Positions 46,897 through 56,097 of a stretch of 64,000 nucleotides of DNA are shown here, in pieces. The notes under the pieces were generated by a model. It was not told the origin of the DNA and did no database searches. It saw nothing but the letters and a program-made list of their open reading frames with translations. This DNA is from UBA4615 sp964399635 (GTDB taxonomy: Bacteria; Pseudomonadota; Gammaproteobacteria; Burkholderiales; Burkholderiaceae_E). The number at the start of each line of letters is the position of its first letter. Position 1 is the first letter of the stretch. Both the position numbers and the translations under genes were made by a program. The stretch lies in NCBI GenBank assembly GCA_964399635.1, contig CAYNRU010000053.1, positions 16,842-80,841 on the forward strand, in the 5' to 3' direction.

Positions 46897-47871
46897 TCAG
46901 GGCACGATCAGGATCTTGCCCGTCACCTTGCGCGCCGCCATGTCCTCGAGCGCCTGGGGCACCTGATCGAGCCGGTAGGTGCCCGAGATGTGCGGCCGCA
47001 GCTTGCCTTCCTTCAGCCAGCCGAGCATCTCCTTCATGCCCGCGAGATTCGCCTGCGGCTCGCGCCGGGTGAAGTCGCCCCAGAACACGCCGACCACCGA
47101 GGCGCCCTTGAGCAGCATCAGGTTCAGCGGCAGCGCCGGGATCTGGCCGTTTGCGAACCCGATCACCAGATAGCGGCCGCGCCACCCGATCGAGCGGAAC
47201 GCGGGCTCCGCGAACTTGCCCCCGACCGGGTCGTAGATCACGTCCGGGCCCTTGCCGCCGGTCTCGCGCTTGATCGCCTCGCGAAGGTCTTCCTTCTCGT
47301 AGTTGATCGTCGCGTCGGCGCCGTGCTCGCGGCAGACGGCGAGCTTCTCGTCGGTGGAGGCGGCTGCGATGACCCGCGCCCCGATCGCCTTGCCGATCTC
47401 GACCGCCGACAGGCCCACGCCGCCGGCCGCGCCCAGCACCAGCATGGTCTCGCCGGCCTTGAGCGCCGCGCGGTCGCGGACCGCGTGCCACGAGGTGCCG
47501 TAGGTCAACGTGAATGCCGCGGCCACCTCGAATGACATGCCCGGGGGCATCGGCACGACCTTGTCGGCCGGCGCGACGAGCTCCTCGGCGAAGCTGCCGA
47601 TGCCCGCGAACGCGATCACGCGGTCGCCCGCCTTCACGTGGCTCACGCCCTCGCCCACCGAGATCACCTCGCCGGCGGCTTCCGAGCCGGGGGTGAAGGG
47701 CAGCGCCGGCTGGACCTGGTACTTCTTCTGGATGATCAGCACGTCCGGGAAGTTGACGCCTGCGGCGCGCACCCGCACGCGGACCTCGCCGGGGCCGGGC
47801 TCGCGTCCGGCCACGTCCTCGACCACCAGCTGCCCAGGCGGTCCCCATTCCTTGCACAGCACTGCTTTCAT
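46897..47871 (-). CDS. NAD(P)H:quinone oxidoreductase, zinc-free MDR
   Basis: A 324-residue medium-chain reductase of the quinone oxidoreductase type. 'AAGVNFPDVLIIQKKYQVQP' and 'FTPGSEAAGEVISVGEGV' are typical, as is the Rossmann loop 'LVLGAAGGVGLSAVEIGKAI'. No structural zinc cysteines are present. It probably reduces a quinone or enoyl/enone using NADPH. Single gene divergent from the following nitronate monooxygenase-like gene. Confidence 0.9.
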   Translation of the reverse strand: MKAVLCKEWGPPGQLVVEDVAGREPGPGEVRVRVRAAGVNFPDVLIIQKKYQVQPALPFTPGSEAAGEVISVGEGVSHVKAGDRVIAFAGIGSFAEELVAPADKVVPMPPGMSFEVAAAFTLTYGTSWHAVRDRAALKAGETMLVLGAAGGVGLSAVEIGKAIGARVIAAASTDEKLAVCREHGADATINYEKEDLREAIKRETGGKGPDVIYDPVGGKFAEPAFRSIGWRGRYLVIGFANGQIPALPLNLMLLKGASVVGVFWGDFTRREPQANLAGMKEMLGWLKEGKLRPHISGTYRLDQVPQALEDMAARKVTGKILIVP

Positions 47872-47940
47872 CGCGTCTCCTGTCGGTGTCTGGCGGGAAG
47901 TCTACCGCCTGGCGCGCGCGCCGGCCGGGAGGCGGCCGTG

Positions 47941-47946
47941 TATGCT
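47941..47946 (+). promoter_or_regulatory. candidate -10 element
   Basis: TATGCT lies 39 nt upstream of the ATG at 47985 in GC-rich sequence. It resembles the -10-like hexamers found before several other genes in the window. Confidence 0.35.
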
Positions 47947-47984
47947 CTCGCCGGACCCCGACCGGCCCCCCTTGAGGACAGACG

Positions 47985-48968
47985 ATGACGCTGCAGGAAC
48001 TCAAACGACGCCTGACGATCCCGGTGATCGGCTCGCCGCTCTTCATCGTGTCGAACCCCGACCTGGTGATCGCCCAGTGCAAGGCCGGCATCGTCGGCTC
48101 GTTCCCGGCGCTCAACGCGCGCCCGGCCGAGGTGCTCGACCAGTGGCTGGTGCGCATCACCACCGAGCTCGCCGAGTACGACCGCGCGCATCCCGAGCGG
48201 CCGTCGGCGCCCTTCGCCGTCAACCAGATCGTGCACAAGTCCAACGACCGGCTCGAGCACGACGTCGCGGCCTGCGTCAAGCACAAGGTGCCGATCGTGA
48301 TCACCTCGCTCGGTGCGCGCGTCGACGTCAACGAGGCGATCCACTCCTACGGCGGCATGGTGCTGCACGACGTGATCAACCAGAAGTTCGCGCACAAGGC
48401 GATCGAGAAGGGCGCCGACGGACTGATCCTGGTGGCCACAGGCGCCGGCGGCCACGCGGGCGTGCAGTCGCCGTTCGCGCTGGTGCAGGAGACGCGGGCC
48501 TGGTTCGACGGCCCCATCGCGCTGTCGGGCTCGATCTCCACCGGCGGCGCCGTGCTCGCGGCCGAGGCGATGGGCGCGGACTTCGGCTACATCGGGTCGG
48601 CCTTCATCGCGACCCGTGAGGCCAACGCGAGCGAGGCCTACAAGCGCGCGATCGTCGACGGCACGGCCGACGACATCGTCTACACGAACCTGTTCACCGG
48701 CGTGCACGGCAACTACCTGCGGCCCTCGATCGTGGCGGCCGGGATGGACCCGGACAACCTGCCGGAGAGCGACCCGAGCAAGATGGCCTTCGGGTCGGGC
48801 GGCAGCGCCAAGAGCAAGGCCTGGAAGGACATCTGGGGCTGCGGCCAGGGCATCGGCGCGATCGGCGACGTGCCGGGCGCGGGCGAGTACGTGGCGCGGC
48901 TGGTCGCGCAATACCAGTCGGCGCGCGCGCGCCTGGGGCTCGCGACCTCCAGGCTGCAGGCCGCCTGA
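47985..48968 (+). CDS. nitronate monooxygenase-like flavin oxidoreductase
   Basis: A 327-residue FMN-dependent TIM-barrel of the nitronate monooxygenase/2-nitropropane dioxygenase group. 'PVIGSPLFIVSNPDLVIAQC' opens the fold, 'ILVATGAGGHAGVQSPFALV' carries the substrate/flavin His, and 'GPIALSGSISTGGAVLAAEA' then MGADFGYIGSAFIAT binds the flavin phosphate. Many members are annotated this way without a proven substrate. GAGGACAG precedes the ATG. Confidence 0.88.
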   Translation: MTLQELKRRLTIPVIGSPLFIVSNPDLVIAQCKAGIVGSFPALNARPAEVLDQWLVRITTELAEYDRAHPERPSAPFAVNQIVHKSNDRLEHDVAACVKHKVPIVITSLGARVDVNEAIHSYGGMVLHDVINQKFAHKAIEKGADGLILVATGAGGHAGVQSPFALVQETRAWFDGPIALSGSISTGGAVLAAEAMGADFGYIGSAFIATREANASEAYKRAIVDGTADDIVYTNLFTGVHGNYLRPSIVAAGMDPDNLPESDPSKMAFGSGGSAKSKAWKDIWGCGQGIGAIGDVPGAGEYVARLVAQYQSARARLGLATSRLQAA

Positions 48969-49011
48969 GGGCGCGCGGCCCGGGCGTGCGCGCCGCCGGG
49001 CCGGCGCGTCG

Positions 49012-49995
49012 TCAGCCGCGCAGGTCCACCACGAAGCGCCCCCGCCCCGTCCCGGCCAGCAGCGCCTCGAAGGCGCGCGGCAGCTCGTCGAGCCGCAGCG
49101 ACTGCCCGATCCCGGCCGCGTGCCGCGGCCTGAGGTCGGACCCTATCCGCGCCCAGATCCGCTCGCGCAGCGGCATCGCGCTGTTGGCGTTGATGCCCAG
49201 CAGTCGCACGCCGCGCAGGATGAAGGGCAGCACCGAGGTGGCGAGGTCGTTGCCCGCCGCGTTGCCGAAGGACGCGACCACGCCGTCGGGCTGCAGGGTG
49301 CGCAGCAGCCCGTCGAGCGCCGCGCCCCCGAGCGAATCGACCGCACCCGCCCAGCGCGCCGACTCCATCGGGCGCGGGCCCACCGCCTGCGGCGGCCCCA
49401 CATCGGCGGCGCCCAAGCCGCGCAGCCAGCCGTCGTCGGGCTGGCGCGTGAGCGCGTGCACCTCGAAGCCCAGCCCCGCCAGCATGTCGATCGCGAGCGA
49501 CGCCACGCCGCCGGTGGCGCCGTTCACCGCGACCGGGCCGGCCCCGGGCACGAGCCCGTTGTGCTGCATCGCGTCGATGGCGAGCGCGGCGGTGTAGCCC
49601 GCGACGCCGACGATGCCGGCCTCGCGCAGCGCGAGGCTCGCGGGCAGCCGGACCACCTGCGCGGCCGGCGCCTGCAGGTACTGCGCGAAGCCGCCGTCGC
49701 GGTCCGCCCCCAGCCCGAAGCCGTGAACGATCACCGGATCCCCACGCGAGAAGCGCGGATCGTCGGAGGCCTCCACCGTGCCCGCGACCTCGATGCCCAG
49801 CGTGCACGGATACCGGCGCACGATCTTCGCGCGGCGGCCTGCGGACAGCGCGTCCTTGTAGTTGACGCCCGCCCAGGCGCCGCGCACCAGAACGCCGCCG
49901 GCGGCGCGCAGCGCATCCAGGGGCAGGTCGCGGACGGCGCCCAGGCCGGGCTCGTCCTCGCGCTCGAGCCGCCAGGCCCGGTAGGTCTCGGTCAT
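49012..49995 (-). CDS. acuI: YhdH/AcuI-type acrylyl-CoA reductase-like MDR
   Basis: A 327-residue medium-chain reductase. 'GVNYKDALSAGRRAKIVRRY' then PCTLGIEVAGTVEAS is the YhdH/AcuI signature, and 'AVNGATGGVASLAIDMLAGL' is the NADPH-binding loop. AcuI reduces acryloyl-CoA to propionyl-CoA, detoxifying a reactive intermediate; the exact substrate here is inference. It stands on the minus strand beside the CaiB gene, 105 bp away. Confidence 0.8.
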   Translation of the reverse strand: MTETYRAWRLEREDEPGLGAVRDLPLDALRAAGGVLVRGAWAGVNYKDALSAGRRAKIVRRYPCTLGIEVAGTVEASDDPRFSRGDPVIVHGFGLGADRDGGFAQYLQAPAAQVVRLPASLALREAGIVGVAGYTAALAIDAMQHNGLVPGAGPVAVNGATGGVASLAIDMLAGLGFEVHALTRQPDDGWLRGLGAADVGPPQAVGPRPMESARWAGAVDSLGGAALDGLLRTLQPDGVVASFGNAAGNDLATSVLPFILRGVRLLGINANSAMPLRERIWARIGSDLRPRHAAGIGQSLRLDELPRAFEALLAGTGRGRFVVDLRG

Positions 49996-50100
49996 CGTCG
50001 TGTCTCCAGTCGGTATCGGATCGGGGGCCTGCCCCGGGGGTCGGTACGGCTGCCCGCGCCGCCAGGCGCCGGAGCGGTCATCGACGGCGCGCCGCGCGGC

Positions 50101-51315
50101 TCAGACGACGCCGTCGCGCCGCAGCGCGGCGAGCATCGCATCGTCCACGCCGACCTCGGCCCAGACCTCTCGGTTGTGCTCGCCGACGTCAGGGCCGGTG
50201 CGCGGCATGGGCAGCGGCGCCGCCCCCACCATCCGGGGCACGACGCAGGGCGCGGGCAGGCTGCCGAGCTGCGGATCGGCCAGGCGAACGATCGCCTCGC
50301 GCGCCGCGAACTGCGGGTCGGTCATGACGGCGGCGATGTCGTTGACGCGGCTCAGCGGCACGCCCTCGCGCTCGCAGACGGCCACCGCGGCATCGGCCCG
50401 CATGCCGGCGAACCATGCCTCGATGTGCGCGTCGAGCGCTTCGGCGTGGGCGGTCCGCGCCTGCATCGACCCGAAGCGCGGATCCAGCGCCAGCCCGGGC
50501 GCGTCCATGGCGACGCACAGCCGCGCGAAGATCGGGTCGGACGACGCGACGAGTGTCACCCACACGCCGTCCTGCGTCCGGTACATGTTCGATGGCGCGG
50601 TGTAGGTCGCGCGATTGCCCGCCGGCCCGCGCACCTCGCCGGTCCGCTCGTACTCCACCGGCAGCGGGTCGAGGATGCGCAGCAGCGCCTCGGTCGCGCT
50701 GAGGTCGATCTCGGCGGGCGCCTCGTCGGGATGGGCGCGGCGACGCGCGATCGCGGCGGCGACCGAGAACGCGCCGAACACGCCCGCGATCACGTCGCCC
50801 GCCGGGTAGTTCATGTGCATCGGCGGCCCGCCCGCCGGCCCACACAGGTTCGTGAAGCCGCTCATCGCCTCGAACACCCGCGCAAACCCGGGACGCGCGC
50901 TCATCGGGCCGGTCTGGCCGAAGCCGCTCAGGCGCAGCACCACCAGCCCTGGCTGCGCGGCGCGCAGCGTCGCGAGGTCCAGCCCCCAGCGCTCGAGCGT
51001 GCCGGGCCTGAAGTTCTCGACCAGCACATCGAAGCGCGGCAGCAGGCGCAGCAGAAGGTCGCGCCCGGCCGGCTTGCGCACGTCGAGCGTGATGCCGCGC
51101 TTGCCGCGGTTGGAGACCTTCCAGAACAGCGCGTGCCCGTCCTCCACCGGCGACAGGCGGCGCAGCGGGTCGCTGCCGTCGGGCAGCTCGAGCTTGACCA
51201 CGTCGGCCCCCAGGTCGGCGCACAGGGTCGCTGCGAACGGCGCGGCGAGGACGGTCGCCATGTCGAGGATGCGCACGCCCTCGAGCAGGGCGGCGGATGG
51301 GGCGGATGCGGTCAT
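50101..51315 (-). CDS. CaiB/BaiF-family CoA transferase
   Basis: A 404-residue class III CoA transferase. 'GVRILDMATVLAAPFAATLC' and 'ADLGADVVKLELPDGSDPLR' are the family start, 'VSNRGKRGITLDVRKPAGRD' follows, and Asp in 'MNYPAGDVIAGVFGAFSVAA' is the expected catalytic residue. It moves CoA between carboxylic acids. It is divergent from the iclR gene; a candidate promoter and IclR site lie in the 307-bp gap. Confidence 0.92.
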   Translation of the reverse strand: MTASAPSAALLEGVRILDMATVLAAPFAATLCADLGADVVKLELPDGSDPLRRLSPVEDGHALFWKVSNRGKRGITLDVRKPAGRDLLLRLLPRFDVLVENFRPGTLERWGLDLATLRAAQPGLVVLRLSGFGQTGPMSARPGFARVFEAMSGFTNLCGPAGGPPMHMNYPAGDVIAGVFGAFSVAAAIARRRAHPDEAPAEIDLSATEALLRILDPLPVEYERTGEVRGPAGNRATYTAPSNMYRTQDGVWVTLVASSDPIFARLCVAMDAPGLALDPRFGSMQARTAHAEALDAHIEAWFAGMRADAAVAVCEREGVPLSRVNDIAAVMTDPQFAAREAIVRLADPQLGSLPAPCVVPRMVGAAPLPMPRTGPDVGEHNREVWAEVGVDDAMLAALRRDGVV

Positions 51316-51622
51316 CAGGGCGGGCGGGTCGACGGCGATCTTCCGCTTATCTCACGCGGGCGTGCCGTGCGTCAGCATCCGTTCCGCAGAGCGAAACAAT
51401 CGTGCCGCAGACCTGCGCTGCGGGTTGACCGCGACCCGCTGCGCGCGGGACGATCCGCCGCAGGCTCAGGCGGTTCATCGAGTCCGTGTCGGGCCCGCCG
51501 TGCCGGCATCGAACCCGAAGACCCGCGGAGCGCGGGGCGCGGCGGCTGCGCCCCGCAAGCCCCACCCGCCTCGCCGGTTTCGCGAGCCCCGAAGCCCATC
51601 CCCGCGCAGGAGCGCACGGCCC
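51316..51622. other. 307-bp divergent control region caiB/iclR
   Basis: This non-coding stretch separates the caiB-type and iclR genes. On the minus strand CTGACG (51370-51375) and GATAAG (51346-51351), 18 nt apart, could be the promoter of the CoA transferase gene. An inverted repeat at 51381-51397 sits just upstream of that -35. The half nearer iclR is GC-rich, with no clear signal apart from an AGGAG before the TTG start. Confidence 0.5.
51381..51397. promoter_or_regulatory. candidate IclR operator
   Basis: GTTCCGC-AGA-GCGAAAC is a 7-bp inverted repeat with one mismatch and a 3-nt spacer, the length and style of many IclR-family sites. It lies 5 nt upstream of the candidate -35 of the caiB-type gene, an activator-like position. 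Confidence 0.5.
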
Positions 51623-52501
51623 TTGAGCACCACGCGCCCGCCTTCCTCGCCGCGCAGCCTGCCGCCCGGACTGCTCCGATCCGCAGACGCGAGCGGAGAC
51701 CGGCAGTTCGCGATCGCGCTCGCGCGCGGCCTCGAGGTGCTGCGCGCGTTCACGCCGGCCGACCGCGCGCTGTCCAACCGCGAGCTGTGCGACCGCACCG
51801 GGCTGCCCAAGGCCACCGTCTCGCGGATGACCCACACGCTGACGCTGCTGGGCTACCTGTCGCGCGGCGCCGACCAGCGCGTCTCGCTCGGGGCGGGCGT
51901 GCTGGCGCTCGGCTACCCGCTGCTGGCGGGGATGCCCATCCGCCAGGTCGCGCGGCCCTGGCTCGAGCAGCTGGCCCGCGAGACCCGCTGCACCGTGAAC
52001 CTCGCCACGCGCGACCGGCTGTGCGCGGTCTACCTGGACAGCTGCCGCGGCGACCGGGGCAACGCCTTCCATCCCGACATCGGCAGCCCGCTGCCGCTGC
52101 TGACCACCGCGATCGGCCGCGCGCTGGTGCTGGCCCGGCCCGCCGCCGAGCAGGCGGCGATCCTCAACCGGCTCAAGGTCGACGACCCGCAGCGCCTGCG
52201 CGACGAGCGCCCGCTGATCGACGCCGAGCGCGACGCGTTCCGACGCCGCGGCTGGACCCACGGCACCGGACAGTGGTCAAGGCGTCCCGGCGTGCACGCG
52301 GTCGCGATGCCGCTGCGCCAGTCGCTGCACGCCGAGACCGTCGCCATCAACTGCACGCTCGCCCTGCACGCCGGCACGCGCCGCGCCGCCGACGCCGAGC
52401 GGCTGCTCGACGAGGTCGTCCCGGCGATGATCGAGACCGCCCGCCGCATCGAATCGGCGTGCCGCGCCGAAACCTCGCCCTCCAGGAGTTCCCGACCGTG
52501 A
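51623..52501 (+). CDS. IclR-family transcriptional regulator
   Basis: A 292-residue regulator. The helix-turn-helix is 'LSNRELCDRTGLPKATVSRM' (about 50-70), preceded by 'FAIALARGLEVLRAFTPADR', and a GAF-like effector domain fills the rest ('RCTVNLATRDRLCAVYLDSC', 'HAVAMPLRQSLHAETVAINC'). The start is a TTG at 51623 with AGGAG ten nt upstream. Its stop overlaps the start of the first acyl-CoA dehydrogenase gene (GTGA). It probably regulates the flanking acyl-CoA genes on both sides. Confidence 0.87.
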   Translation: MSTTRPPSSPRSLPPGLLRSADASGDRQFAIALARGLEVLRAFTPADRALSNRELCDRTGLPKATVSRMTHTLTLLGYLSRGADQRVSLGAGVLALGYPLLAGMPIRQVARPWLEQLARETRCTVNLATRDRLCAVYLDSCRGDRGNAFHPDIGSPLPLLTTAIGRALVLARPAAEQAAILNRLKVDDPQRLRDERPLIDAERDAFRRRGWTHGTGQWSRRPGVHAVAMPLRQSLHAETVAINCTLALHAGTRRAADAERLLDEVVPAMIETARRIESACRAETSPSRSSRP

Positions 52502-53664
52502 TCCGAGACACCGCGCGCCTCGAGGCGCTGCTGGCCGAGCTGCGCGCCTTCGTGCGCGACGAGTGCATCCCGCTCGAGGCCGCGATCGACCGCGACGACC
52601 TGATCCCCGAGCCGCTGGTCGAGCGCATGCGCGCGCTCGGCCTGTTCGGCCACAGCATCCCCCGGGAGTACGGCGGCGCGGGCCTCACCACCGAGGAGCT
52701 CGCGCGGGTCAACATCGAGGTCTCGCAAGCTGCGCCGGTGATCCGCGCGCGCTTCGGAGGCAACACCGGCATCGCGTCGGAGGCGCTGATCGTCGACGGC
52801 ACCGAGGCGCAGAAGCGCCGCTGGCTGCCTCGCCTGGCGAGCGGCGAGCTGACCGGCTGCTTCGCGCTCACCGAGCCGCAGGCCGGCTCGGACGCGACCG
52901 CGCTGCAGACCCGGGCCGTGCCCGCGGCGGGCCCGGGCGGCGAGCCGGGATGGCGGATCGACGGTCGCAAGTGCTACATCACCAATGCGCCCATCGCCGA
53001 CCTGTTCACCGTCTTCGCGCGGACCGACGACGCGGTGCGCGGCGCCGCCGGCATCACCGCCTTCCTGATCCCGCGCGGCACGCCCGGCCTCGAGGCCGGC
53101 CCCGCCTACCGCAAGCTCGGCCAGCACGGCTCGCCGGTCGGCGAGGTGATCCTCGAGGACTGCCGGGTACCCGCCGACGCGGTGCTCGGCAGCCTGCCCG
53201 GCCAGGGCTTCCGCTCGGCGATGCGCGCGCTCAACAAGCAGCGCATCAACCTCGCCGGGCTGTGCGTGGGACCCGCCATCCGCCTGCTCGACGAGGCGGT
53301 CGCGCACGCCCGCAGCCGCCGGCAGTTCGGCCAGCCGATCGGCGAGTTCCAGCTGGTGCAGGCGATGCTCGCCGACAGCGCGACCGAGATCGCGGCGGCG
53401 CGCGCGCTGGTGCTCGAGACCGCGCGGCGACGCGACGCGGGCGAGGACGTCACGCAGGACGTGTCGATGTGCAAGCTGTTCGCCTCGGAGACCTGCGGCC
53501 GGGTCGCCGACCGCGCGGTGCAGATCCTCGGCGGCGCGGGCTACATCGAGGACCACGCGATCGTGCGCCTGTACCGCGACGTGCGGCTCTTCAGGCTCTA
53601 CGAGGGCACGAGCCAGATCCATCAACTCAACATCGCGAAGCACCTGCTGCGCGATCACGCCTGA
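52498..53664 (+). CDS. acyl-CoA dehydrogenase
   Basis: A 388-residue FAD-dependent acyl-CoA dehydrogenase. 'GELTGCFALTEPQAGSDATA' and 'KCYITNAPIADLFTVFARTD' are the FAD/substrate motifs, 'RSRRQFGQPIGEFQLVQAML' the helical domain, and the catalytic Glu lies in 'RLYEGTSQIHQLNIAKHLL'. It oxidises an acyl-CoA to the 2-enoyl-CoA and passes electrons to ETF. It starts at a GTG overlapping the iclR stop, with AGGAG nine nt upstream. Confidence 0.93.
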   Translation: MIRDTARLEALLAELRAFVRDECIPLEAAIDRDDLIPEPLVERMRALGLFGHSIPREYGGAGLTTEELARVNIEVSQAAPVIRARFGGNTGIASEALIVDGTEAQKRRWLPRLASGELTGCFALTEPQAGSDATALQTRAVPAAGPGGEPGWRIDGRKCYITNAPIADLFTVFARTDDAVRGAAGITAFLIPRGTPGLEAGPAYRKLGQHGSPVGEVILEDCRVPADAVLGSLPGQGFRSAMRALNKQRINLAGLCVGPAIRLLDEAVAHARSRRQFGQPIGEFQLVQAMLADSATEIAAARALVLETARRRDAGEDVTQDVSMCKLFASETCGRVADRAVQILGGAGYIEDHAIVRLYRDVRLFRLYEGTSQIHQLNIAKHLLRDHA

Positions 53665-53691
53665 CCCGCCCCATCTCCGGAGACACGCCCC

Positions 53692-54921
53692 ATGCACGCA
53701 CCCTCAGAGGAATGGACCGCCCGGAGCGAGGCTGCGATGCTCGCGCGCGCGGTGGCGCTCGCCGACAGCGAGATCGGCCCGCGCGCGGCGGCGGTGGCCG
53801 AGCAGGACACCTTCGCCTGGGAGACCTTCCGCCTGCTGTGCGCCGAGGGGATCGTCGCGACCGGCTTTCCGCGCGCGCTCGGCGGCACCGAGGCGCCGAT
53901 GCGCCTGCGGGTGCGGATCATCGAGGCGACGGCACGCGTGTGCAGCGCCGCCGCCTCGATCGTCACCGGCACCGACCTCGCCGGCCGCCCGATCGCCGCC
54001 GGCGCGTCGCCCGCGATCGCAGCCGACCTGGTGCCGCGGCTCGCCCGGGGCGAGCTGCAGTCGGCCTTCGCGCTGACCGAGCGGCTCGCGGGCTCCGACG
54101 TCGGCGGGCTGGCGAGCACCGCGCGCCGCGAGGGCGACGGCTGGGTGCTCGACGGCGTCAAGCGCTACATCACGCGAGCGCCGGTCGCCGACTGGTTCGT
54201 GGTGGTCGCGCGCAGCGGCGAGGCGCGCGGCGCGCGCGGCCTGTCGGCCTTCCTGGTGCCGCGCGACGCGCCCGGCCTGTCGGTAGGCCCGATCCAGCCG
54301 AAGATGGGCTGGGCGGGCGTGCCGATCGCCGAGGTCTTCCTGCGCGGCGCGCGGGTGCCCGCCGACGCGCTGCTCGGGCGCGAGGGCGGGGGCATGGCAC
54401 TCGCGCAGGACACGCTGGTGCGCGCACGCGTCGGTCATGCCGCGATCGCGCTGGGGCGGGCACAGGGCGCCTTCGAGATGGCCGCGCAGTGGTGCGGCCG
54501 GCGCCGCACCTTCGGCACCCGGCTGGGCGAGCACCAGGGCGTGCAGTGGATGCTGGCCGACATGGCGACGCGGATCGAGGCGGCGCGCTGCCTGGTGTAC
54601 AGCTGCGCCGAGCGCTACGACCGCGGCGAGCCCGACGTGCCCACCTATGCCTCGATGGCCAAGCTGCACGCCACCGACCTGGGCATGCAGGTGACCACCG
54701 ACTGCCTGCAGCTCTTCGGCGGCAACGGCTACCTGAAGGAGTTCCCGCTGGAGCGCTTCATGCGCGACGCCAAGCTCAACCAGATCGGCGAGGGCGCAAG
54801 CGAGATCCACAAGTCGGTGATCGGCCGGCAGGTGTTGCGCGACGCCGCCGCGATGCGCCATCCCTGCCTCGACCTCGACGCCTTCGAGGCCCGGATGGCC
54901 GACACGGGCGGGGCCGCGTGA
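53692..54921 (+). CDS. second acyl-CoA dehydrogenase
   Basis: A 409-residue acyl-CoA dehydrogenase, divergent in sequence from the preceding one. 'GELQSAFALTERLAGSDVGG' (where Pro-Glu-Ala is normal, it has Glu-Arg-Leu-Ala), 'RRRTFGTRLGEHQGVQWMLA' and the C-terminal 'LNQIGEGASEIHKSVIGRQV' with a plausible catalytic Glu are visible. 'KRYITRAPVADWFVVVARSG' has Arg where Asn is usual (ITNAP). It may form a heteromer with the first dehydrogenase or act on a different acyl-CoA. It lies 27 nt downstream. Confidence 0.88.
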   Translation: MHAPSEEWTARSEAAMLARAVALADSEIGPRAAAVAEQDTFAWETFRLLCAEGIVATGFPRALGGTEAPMRLRVRIIEATARVCSAAASIVTGTDLAGRPIAAGASPAIAADLVPRLARGELQSAFALTERLAGSDVGGLASTARREGDGWVLDGVKRYITRAPVADWFVVVARSGEARGARGLSAFLVPRDAPGLSVGPIQPKMGWAGVPIAEVFLRGARVPADALLGREGGGMALAQDTLVRARVGHAAIALGRAQGAFEMAAQWCGRRRTFGTRLGEHQGVQWMLADMATRIEAARCLVYSCAERYDRGEPDVPTYASMAKLHATDLGMQVTTDCLQLFGGNGYLKEFPLERFMRDAKLNQIGEGASEIHKSVIGRQVLRDAAAMRHPCLDLDAFEARMADTGGAA

Positions 54922-56045
54922 GCGCGGGGGCGGCGGGCACGGTGCGCGAGCCCGGCTGGCGCACCCCGGTCTGCGAGCTGCTGGGCATCGAGCGGCCGAT
55001 CTTCGGCTTCTCGCACACGCTCGAGGTGGCCGCTGCGGTCAGCCGCGCCGGCGGCTACGGCGTGTTCGGCGTTGCGCGCGAGCTGCCCGAGCGGATCCCG
55101 GCGCTGCTCGCGCGGCTGCGCGATGCGGTAGGCGGCGCCCCGTTCGGGGTCGACCTGATGCTGCCCGCTGGCATGCCCGCCGACGCGGCTCAGGCGCAGG
55201 CCGGATGCGCGGCGATACCCGACGCGCACCGGGCCTTCGTCGAGGCGCTGCGCCGCGAGCACGCGGTGCCGCCCGCGACCCGCCCCACCTTCTTCACCGA
55301 GACGGTCCGCACGCGCGCCCTGTTCGCGGCCCAGGTGGACGCGGTGCTCGGGTCCGACGTGGACGGCGTCGCGACCGCGGTCGGCCTGCCCGTCGACGTC
55401 GTCGCCCGGGTGCGGGCCGCCGGCAAGACCACGCTGTCCCTGGTCGGCTCGCCCCGGCACGCGCGCGCGGCGCTCGCCGCCGGCGCGCAGGTGCTGATCG
55501 CGCAGGGCCACGACGCCGGTGGACACACCGGCGCCATCGGCACGATGTCGCTGGTGCCGCAGGTGGTCGAGCTCGCGGGCGACGTGCCGGTGATCGCGGC
55601 CGGCGGCATCGCGACCGGCGCGCAGGTGGCGGCGGCGCTCGCGCTCGGCGCGCAGGGCGCCTGGCTCGGCACCGCCTGGCTCGGCGCCCGCGAGAACCGC
55701 ACGCACCCGATGCTGCTGGCCAAGCTGCGCGCCGCCGGCAGCGAGGACACCACGATCACCCGCGCCCACAGCGGCAAGCCCTGCCGCGTGGTGCGCAGCG
55801 CCTGGAGCGACGCCTGGGCGGCCCCCGGCGCGCCCGCACCGCTGGCGATGCCCTGGCAGCAGGCGCTCACCGGCGCGCTGCTCGCCGGCGCCGAGGAGCA
55901 CGGCATCGAGCCGCTGATCTACGAGGCCGCCGGCCAGGGCGTCGCCTGGCTGCGCGAGGAGGAGCCGCTGGCGGCGATCTTCGCGCGGCTGGTGGCGCAG
56001 ACCGACGCCGCCCTTGCAAGACTGACCGCGCTGACCCCACGATGA
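54918..56045 (+). CDS. nitronate monooxygenase-like flavoprotein
   Basis: A 375-residue FMN TIM-barrel. 'ELLGIERPIFGFSHTLEVAA' then AVSRAGGYGVFG opens the fold, 'VLIAQGHDAGGHTGAIGTMS' holds the active-site His, and 'VIAAGGIATGAQVAAALALG' the phosphate loop. It begins at a GTG overlapping the dehydrogenase stop (GTGA), so it is coupled to the acyl-CoA dehydrogenase pair. A role with CoA esters, rather than nitroalkanes, is suggested by position only. Confidence 0.87.
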   Translation: MSAGAAGTVREPGWRTPVCELLGIERPIFGFSHTLEVAAAVSRAGGYGVFGVARELPERIPALLARLRDAVGGAPFGVDLMLPAGMPADAAQAQAGCAAIPDAHRAFVEALRREHAVPPATRPTFFTETVRTRALFAAQVDAVLGSDVDGVATAVGLPVDVVARVRAAGKTTLSLVGSPRHARAALAAGAQVLIAQGHDAGGHTGAIGTMSLVPQVVELAGDVPVIAAGGIATGAQVAAALALGAQGAWLGTAWLGARENRTHPMLLAKLRAAGSEDTTITRAHSGKPCRVVRSAWSDAWAAPGAPAPLAMPWQQALTGALLAGAEEHGIEPLIYEAAGQGVAWLREEEPLAAIFARLVAQTDAALARLTALTPR

Positions 56046-56097
56046 CCCGCAACCTACCGGCCCGCCACGACGGACCACGACCCATGGAGACATCCCG

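Noticed and set aside
48616..52497. A very long open plus-strand frame leading into the acyl-CoA dehydrogenase gene
   Set aside because: Its translation is low-complexity Arg/Ala/Pro and it lies opposite acuI and caiB and in another frame of iclR. It is a high-GC shadow; only 52498-53664 is a real gene.
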